Assembly (NCBI GenBank): GCA_910577765.1
Contig: CAJTOV010000158.1
Span: 1 to 8,236, forward strand
DNA length: 8,236 bases
Reading direction: 5' to 3'
Source of the DNA: an uncultured Lachnospiraceae bacterium
Lineage (GTDB): Bacteria > Bacillota > Clostridia > Lachnospirales > Lachnospiraceae
The stretch's first letter is position 1, and every line of letters begins with the position of its first letter. Below, piece by piece: positions 5,979 to 8,236 of this stretch. The notes under the pieces were generated by a model. The model was not told the origin of the DNA and ran no database searches. It saw only the letters and a list, made by a program, of their open reading frames with translations. A program made the translations under genes and the position numbers.

Positions 5979-7652
5979 TTACGAATAGAACAGACGGTTC
6001 ACGGCACTGAAAATACCGCGGACAGAGGCCCTGGTTATGTTGGAACTGATACCCACACCGTAGGTTACGCGTCCGCTGAGCTGGTCGATCAGATGGATGT
6101 AGGACACGGCCTGGGCGTTGGAACCGGCACTGAGTGCGTGCTCGTTATAGTCCAGAACCTTGATCTGGATATTGAGGGCGTCCTCAAGCCCCCGCTGTAC
6201 GGCATCAATGGGACCGTTGCCCACGCCTTCGAATACTTTCTCGATTCCATGGTCTGTGTAGGTTACCTTGGCCAGGGTTGCAAATACATTCTCCTCCACT
6301 TCCGTATCCGTAATCTGGCATTTGCGGAAGTGCAGGGGCTCTTTCCGGTCAAGATAGCAGGCCCGGAATTGGTTGAGAATCTGCTCGGGAGCCACTTCAC
6401 CCTGCTTTTCGGAAATCGCCTGGATCACATCGGCGAATTCTTTGTGCATGCCTTTGGGCAGCTTGAAACCGTAGAAAGTGTCCATGACAAATGCTACGCC
6501 GCCCTTGCCGGACTGGCTGTTGATCCGGACAATCGGCTCATACTGCCTTCCGATATCCGAGGGATCAATGGGAAGATAGGGTACCTCCCAGTATTCCCCG
6601 CCCCGTTCCTGAAGGGCGTGCATGCCCTTGTTGATGGCATCCTGGTGGGAACCGGAAAATGCGGTAAACACCAGCTTGCCGGCGTATGGATGCCGGGGAT
6701 GGATGTCCATCTTGGTGCAGCGTTCGTATATCTCTGCAATCTCCCGCACATTTTCCAGCGCCAGCTGTGGGTCAATTCCCTGGGAGAACATATTGTAGGC
6801 CAGGGTCACAATATCCACGTTGCCGGTGCGCTCCCCGTTGCCGAACAGAGTTCCCTCCACCCGGTCTGCTCCGGCCAGCAGGGCCTGCTCCGTGGCGGCA
6901 ATGCCGGTGCCCCGGTCATTGTGGGGATGTACACTTAAAATGATGCTGTCCCGGTTTTTGAAATGCCGGTTCATCCACTCGATCTGGTCCGCATAGACAT
7001 TGGGCGTGGTCATCTCAACAGTGGATGGCAGATTCATGATAATCGGCTTCTCAGGGGTCGCCTGGCCCCAGGTATCCTGGACCGCCGTACATACTTCCAG
7101 GGCGTAATCCAGCTCCGTACCGGTGAAGCTCTCCGGGGAATATTCCAGCATCAGGTCACCGTCATACCCCTGGGCATATTTTTTCACCAGTTGGGTGCCT
7201 TCAATGGCGATCTGTTTGATTTCCTCCCGGTTCTTGTGGAACACCACATCCCGCTGTAAGGTGGAGGTGGAGTTGTAAATATGCACAATGACTTTCCGGA
7301 TTCCCTGGATGGCTTCAAAGGTTCTCTTGATCAGATGCTCCCGGCACTGGACCAGTACCTGGACACGGACATCGTCAGGGATCATCTTCCGCTCCACAAG
7401 CTGGCGCAGAAAGTCGTATTCGATCTGGGATGCTGCCGGAAAACCGATCTCGATTTCCTTAAAACCAAGCTTTACCAGCATGTTGAAGAATTCGATCTTT
7501 TCCTCCACCACCATAGGCTCAATCAGCGCCTGGTTCCCATCCCGCAGGTCTACACTGCACCATATGGGTGCTTTCTGGATCTCTTTGTTGGGCCATTCTC
7601 TCTCCGGATAAGTAACTACGGGTACTCTCTTATACCTTTTAAAATTTAACAT
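5979..7652 (-). CDS. leuA: 2-isopropylmalate synthase, long form
   Basis: First committed step of leucine synthesis: acetyl-CoA plus 2-oxoisovalerate gives 2-isopropylmalate in the cytosol. Numbered from the ATG at 7658, the DRE-TIM barrel carries DLRDGNQ (37-43), the metal-binding HPHNDRGTG (244-252) and GNGERTGN (273-280); residues about 430-555 form the LeuA dimer domain, the usual site of leucine feedback. Length (557-559 aa) fits the long class shared with many Firmicutes and fungi. Two ATGs compete: 7658 lies only 3 bases from AGGAGG (7667-7662), while 7652 lies at a good spacing of 9, so 7652 (MLNFKRYKR, 557 aa) is preferred. No other leucine genes adjoin it here. It converges on the choline module and shares a bidirectional terminator with it. 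Stop TAA lies in a small CGTAAT/ATTACG hairpin (5958-5983). Confidence 0.95.
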   Translation of the reverse strand: MLNFKRYKRVPVVTYPEREWPNKEIQKAPIWCSVDLRDGNQALIEPMVVEEKIEFFNMLVKLGFKEIEIGFPAASQIEYDFLRQLVERKMIPDDVRVQVLVQCREHLIKRTFEAIQGIRKVIVHIYNSTSTLQRDVVFHKNREEIKQIAIEGTQLVKKYAQGYDGDLMLEYSPESFTGTELDYALEVCTAVQDTWGQATPEKPIIMNLPSTVEMTTPNVYADQIEWMNRHFKNRDSIILSVHPHNDRGTGIAATEQALLAGADRVEGTLFGNGERTGNVDIVTLAYNMFSQGIDPQLALENVREIAEIYERCTKMDIHPRHPYAGKLVFTAFSGSHQDAINKGMHALQERGGEYWEVPYLPIDPSDIGRQYEPIVRINSQSGKGGVAFVMDTFYGFKLPKGMHKEFADVIQAISEKQGEVAPEQILNQFRACYLDRKEPLHFRKCQITDTEVEENVFATLAKVTYTDHGIEKVFEGVGNGPIDAVQRGLEDALNIQIKVLDYNEHALSAGSNAQAVSYIHLIDQLSGRVTYGVGISSNITRASVRGIFSAVNRLFYS

Positions 7653-7734
7653 GATCATTTTCCTCCTGAAATCTGTAGTTTGTTTTTCTGACGTGTATGG
7701 GTTATGCCCAGTCCTATAAAACTTGTCTACAGCT

Positions 7735-7812
7735 TCACAGTCGGTAGATCACGCCATAATGTTTGACAATAAATATTGTCACACGTCGGCTCTCAGCCCC
7801 ATTATTCATCAT
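7735..7812 (-). CDS. Possible leuA leader peptide, 25 aa
   Basis: A short frame starts with two ATGs (7812 and 7809) directly after AAAGGA (7818-7813), begins MMNNGAESRR, is rich in branched and aromatic residues (VTIFIV, GVIY) and ends HYGVIYRL, with Leu (CTG) as its last codon before TGA. Peptides of this kind upstream of leuA can sense amino acid supply by ribosome stalling, but spacing to the ribosome binding site is tight and only one Leu is present. A second frame from the ATG at 7802 (MGLRADV) has a better spacing of ten bases. Either could be chance. Confidence 0.4.
   Translation of the reverse strand: MMNNGAESRRVTIFIVKHYGVIYRL
7764..7781. promoter_or_regulatory. 18-bp dyad TGACAATAAATATTGTCA
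   Basis: Eight-base perfect arms around a two-base centre. It lies inside the leuA leader, downstream of the predicted promoter, so it may be a roadblock operator or an RNA hairpin. It also codes part of the possible leader peptide. Which use is real cannot be told from sequence alone. Confidence 0.45.
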
Positions 7813-7860
7813 TCCTTTGCTATCAGTCTTCTGCCGTGGCTTGTGTCACAGCATTTTTAT

Positions 7861-7889
7861 ATTTTAGCACACTTCCTGGTGACTGACAA
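7861..7889 (-). promoter_or_regulatory. leuA promoter
   Basis: On the minus strand: -35 TTGTCA (7889-7884), exactly 17 bp, -10 TAAAAT (7866-7861). One mismatch to consensus in each box. Predicted start near 7854. Confidence 0.7.
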
Positions 7890-8009
7890 GATGTTCTGGA
7901 AAACTTCGTGGGCTTGTGTGGACTATGATATTTTTGTTCACTGGGGGAACTTCATTTGTTATACTCATTTGCCGCTGGTTGTTGGGATTGTGTTATCCTG
8001 GGAAGGTTT
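7890..8009. other. Gene-free stretch between divergent promoters
   Basis: No gene, terminator or strong promoter was found. GTGGGCTTGTGTG at 7908-7920 resembles GTGGCTTGTGTCA at 7836-7848, an imperfect direct repeat either side of the leuA promoter that might bind a regulator. A TTATAC at 7959-7964 with TTGTTC 19 bp upstream is a weak alternative promoter for the right gene. Confidence 0.3.
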
Positions 8010-8017
8010 TTGTGACT

Positions 8018-8047
8018 TCCGCTACTTCCCCTTATCAGAAGTATAAT
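8018..8047 (+). promoter_or_regulatory. Promoter of the right flanking gene
   Basis: A perfect -10 TATAAT (8042-8047) lies in the 35-bp block shared with the left end. The -35 is poor: TTCCGC at 18 bp, or CCGCTA at 17 bp, where the left copy has TTGATA. Predicted start near 8054 gives a leader of about 167 nt, the same length as on the left. The weak -35 suggests lower basal expression or need of an activator. Confidence 0.6.
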
Positions 8048-8060
8048 CACCATGTAATGC
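8026..8060. repeat. 35-bp perfect inverted repeat, right copy (promoter core)
   Basis: Exact reverse complement of 178-212, containing the -10 and start region of the right flanking gene. Confidence 0.93.
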
Positions 8061-8149
8061 AAAACCGGGGATTTTTCCTTTCATTCCGGGAATTCCGGGC
8101 ATGTTAAAGGCCGGGAACACTCCCCCAAAAGATAGGAAAGTCCCGCAAA

Positions 8150-8192
8150 GAAATTCCTATGAATTTCAAAAGGAATTTCCAGGAGGAAATTC
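8150..8192 (+). promoter_or_regulatory. Tandem hairpins in the right gene's leader
   Basis: GAAATTC (8150-8156) pairs with GAATTTC (8161-8167) around CTAT, and GAATTTCC (8173-8180) with GGAAATTC (8185-8192) around AGGA. Arms are identical to those at the left end; only loop bases differ. The Shine-Dalgarno AAGGAGAG follows at 8203-8210, outside the second stem, so it is not directly hidden in this fold. Confidence 0.6.
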
Positions 8193-8220
8193 AAAAAACA
8201 AAAAGGAGAGTGCATTCATT

Positions 8221-8236
8221 ATGAGAAAGCAGACAA
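8221..8236 (+). CDS. 5' end of right flanking gene (partial, MRKQT...)
   Basis: Five codons plus one base (M-R-K-Q-T) run off the right edge. They follow AAGGAGAG at ten bases spacing and a leader and promoter like those of the left flanking gene. The visible codons are identical in both. A secreted protein is likely from the basic start and context; its function cannot be read from this window. Confidence 0.6.

Larger units (their letters stand above)
7659..7854 (-). promoter_or_regulatory. leuA leader of about 200 nt, possible attenuator
   Basis: From the predicted start near 7854 to leuA, the leader holds a small reading frame (7735-7812) and several complementary segments: an 18-bp dyad at 7764-7781; ACACGTC (7781-7787, plus-strand letters) with GACGTGT (7690-7696); CTACAG (7727-7732) with CTGTAG (7673-7678), next to the leuA ribosome binding site; and a short TGGG/CCCA hairpin. 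The first two overlap, so they may exclude one another. No T-box AGGGTGG-type sequence and no U-run terminator was found, so any control would be by another route such as translation coupling. Confidence 0.45.
8147..8236. repeat. Terminal inverted repeat, right copy
   Basis: Reverse complement of 1-90 with three mismatches; the outer 55 bases (8182-8236) are identical. It covers the proximal leader, ribosome binding site and first codons of the right flanking gene. Confidence 0.93.

Noticed and set aside
6093..6938. Long open frame of 281 codons on the plus strand inside leuA
   Set aside because: Antisense to a clear, conserved leuA; no ribosome binding site or recognisable domain. Other frames inside leuA were rejected likewise.
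7659..7854. T-box riboswitch upstream of leuA
   Set aside because: No AGGGTGG-type T-box sequence and no terminator/antiterminator pair with a U run.
1..8236. Composite transposon bounded by the terminal inverted repeats
   Set aside because: The repeats contain a start codon, ribosome binding site and leader of genes pointing outwards, and no transposase or integrase is present.

Overview
The window looks like a whole contig from a low-to-mid GC Firmicute, most likely a gut Lachnospiraceae-type Clostridium (inference). Supporting signs are strong AGGAGG-type ribosome binding sites, a long-form 2-isopropylmalate synthase of the clostridial kind, and secreted proteins built from GW...WYYF choline-binding-type repeats. 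The first and last 55 bases are exact reverse complements and diverge at base 56. This suggests an assembly contig that ran at both ends into the same repeated sequence, the 5' ends of two near-identical genes (start MRKQT) that point outwards.

Layout. 1-220 (minus strand): start codon, leader and sigma-A-type promoter of the left flanking gene. 220-516: AT-rich regulatory region. 517-2334 (+): fusion of a winged HTH, a LicC-like phosphocholine cytidylyltransferase and a LicA-like choline kinase. 2464-3594 (+): secreted protein made almost only of choline-binding-type repeats. 3654-5570 (+): secreted GH25 muramidase with about 14 C-terminal repeats, probably co-transcribed with the gene before it. 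5577-5839 (+): unassigned, highly structured candidate noncoding RNA ending in an intrinsic terminator. 5847-5954: nested palindrome. 5979-7652 (-): leuA, with a leader of about 200 nt that can encode a small peptide and has a good promoter at 7861-7889. 8010-8236 (+): promoter, leader and first codons of the right flanking gene, a near mirror image of the left end.

How the parts fit. The fusion enzyme should take up the two cytosolic steps that turn choline into CDP-choline. The two secreted proteins carry repeats that in related proteins bind phosphocholine on cell-surface polymers. The block therefore reads as a phosphocholine make-and-recognise module, with the flanking MRKQT genes as possible further members (inference; only five codons of each are visible). 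No LicD-type transferase or LicB-type choline transporter lies in the window, so the acceptor (teichoic acid, other glycan, or lipid) cannot be told. leuA seems an unrelated housekeeping neighbour that converges on the module.

The least explained material is noncoding: the structured RNA at 5577-5771, the palindrome next to it, the paired-hairpin leaders at both ends, and the leuA leader.
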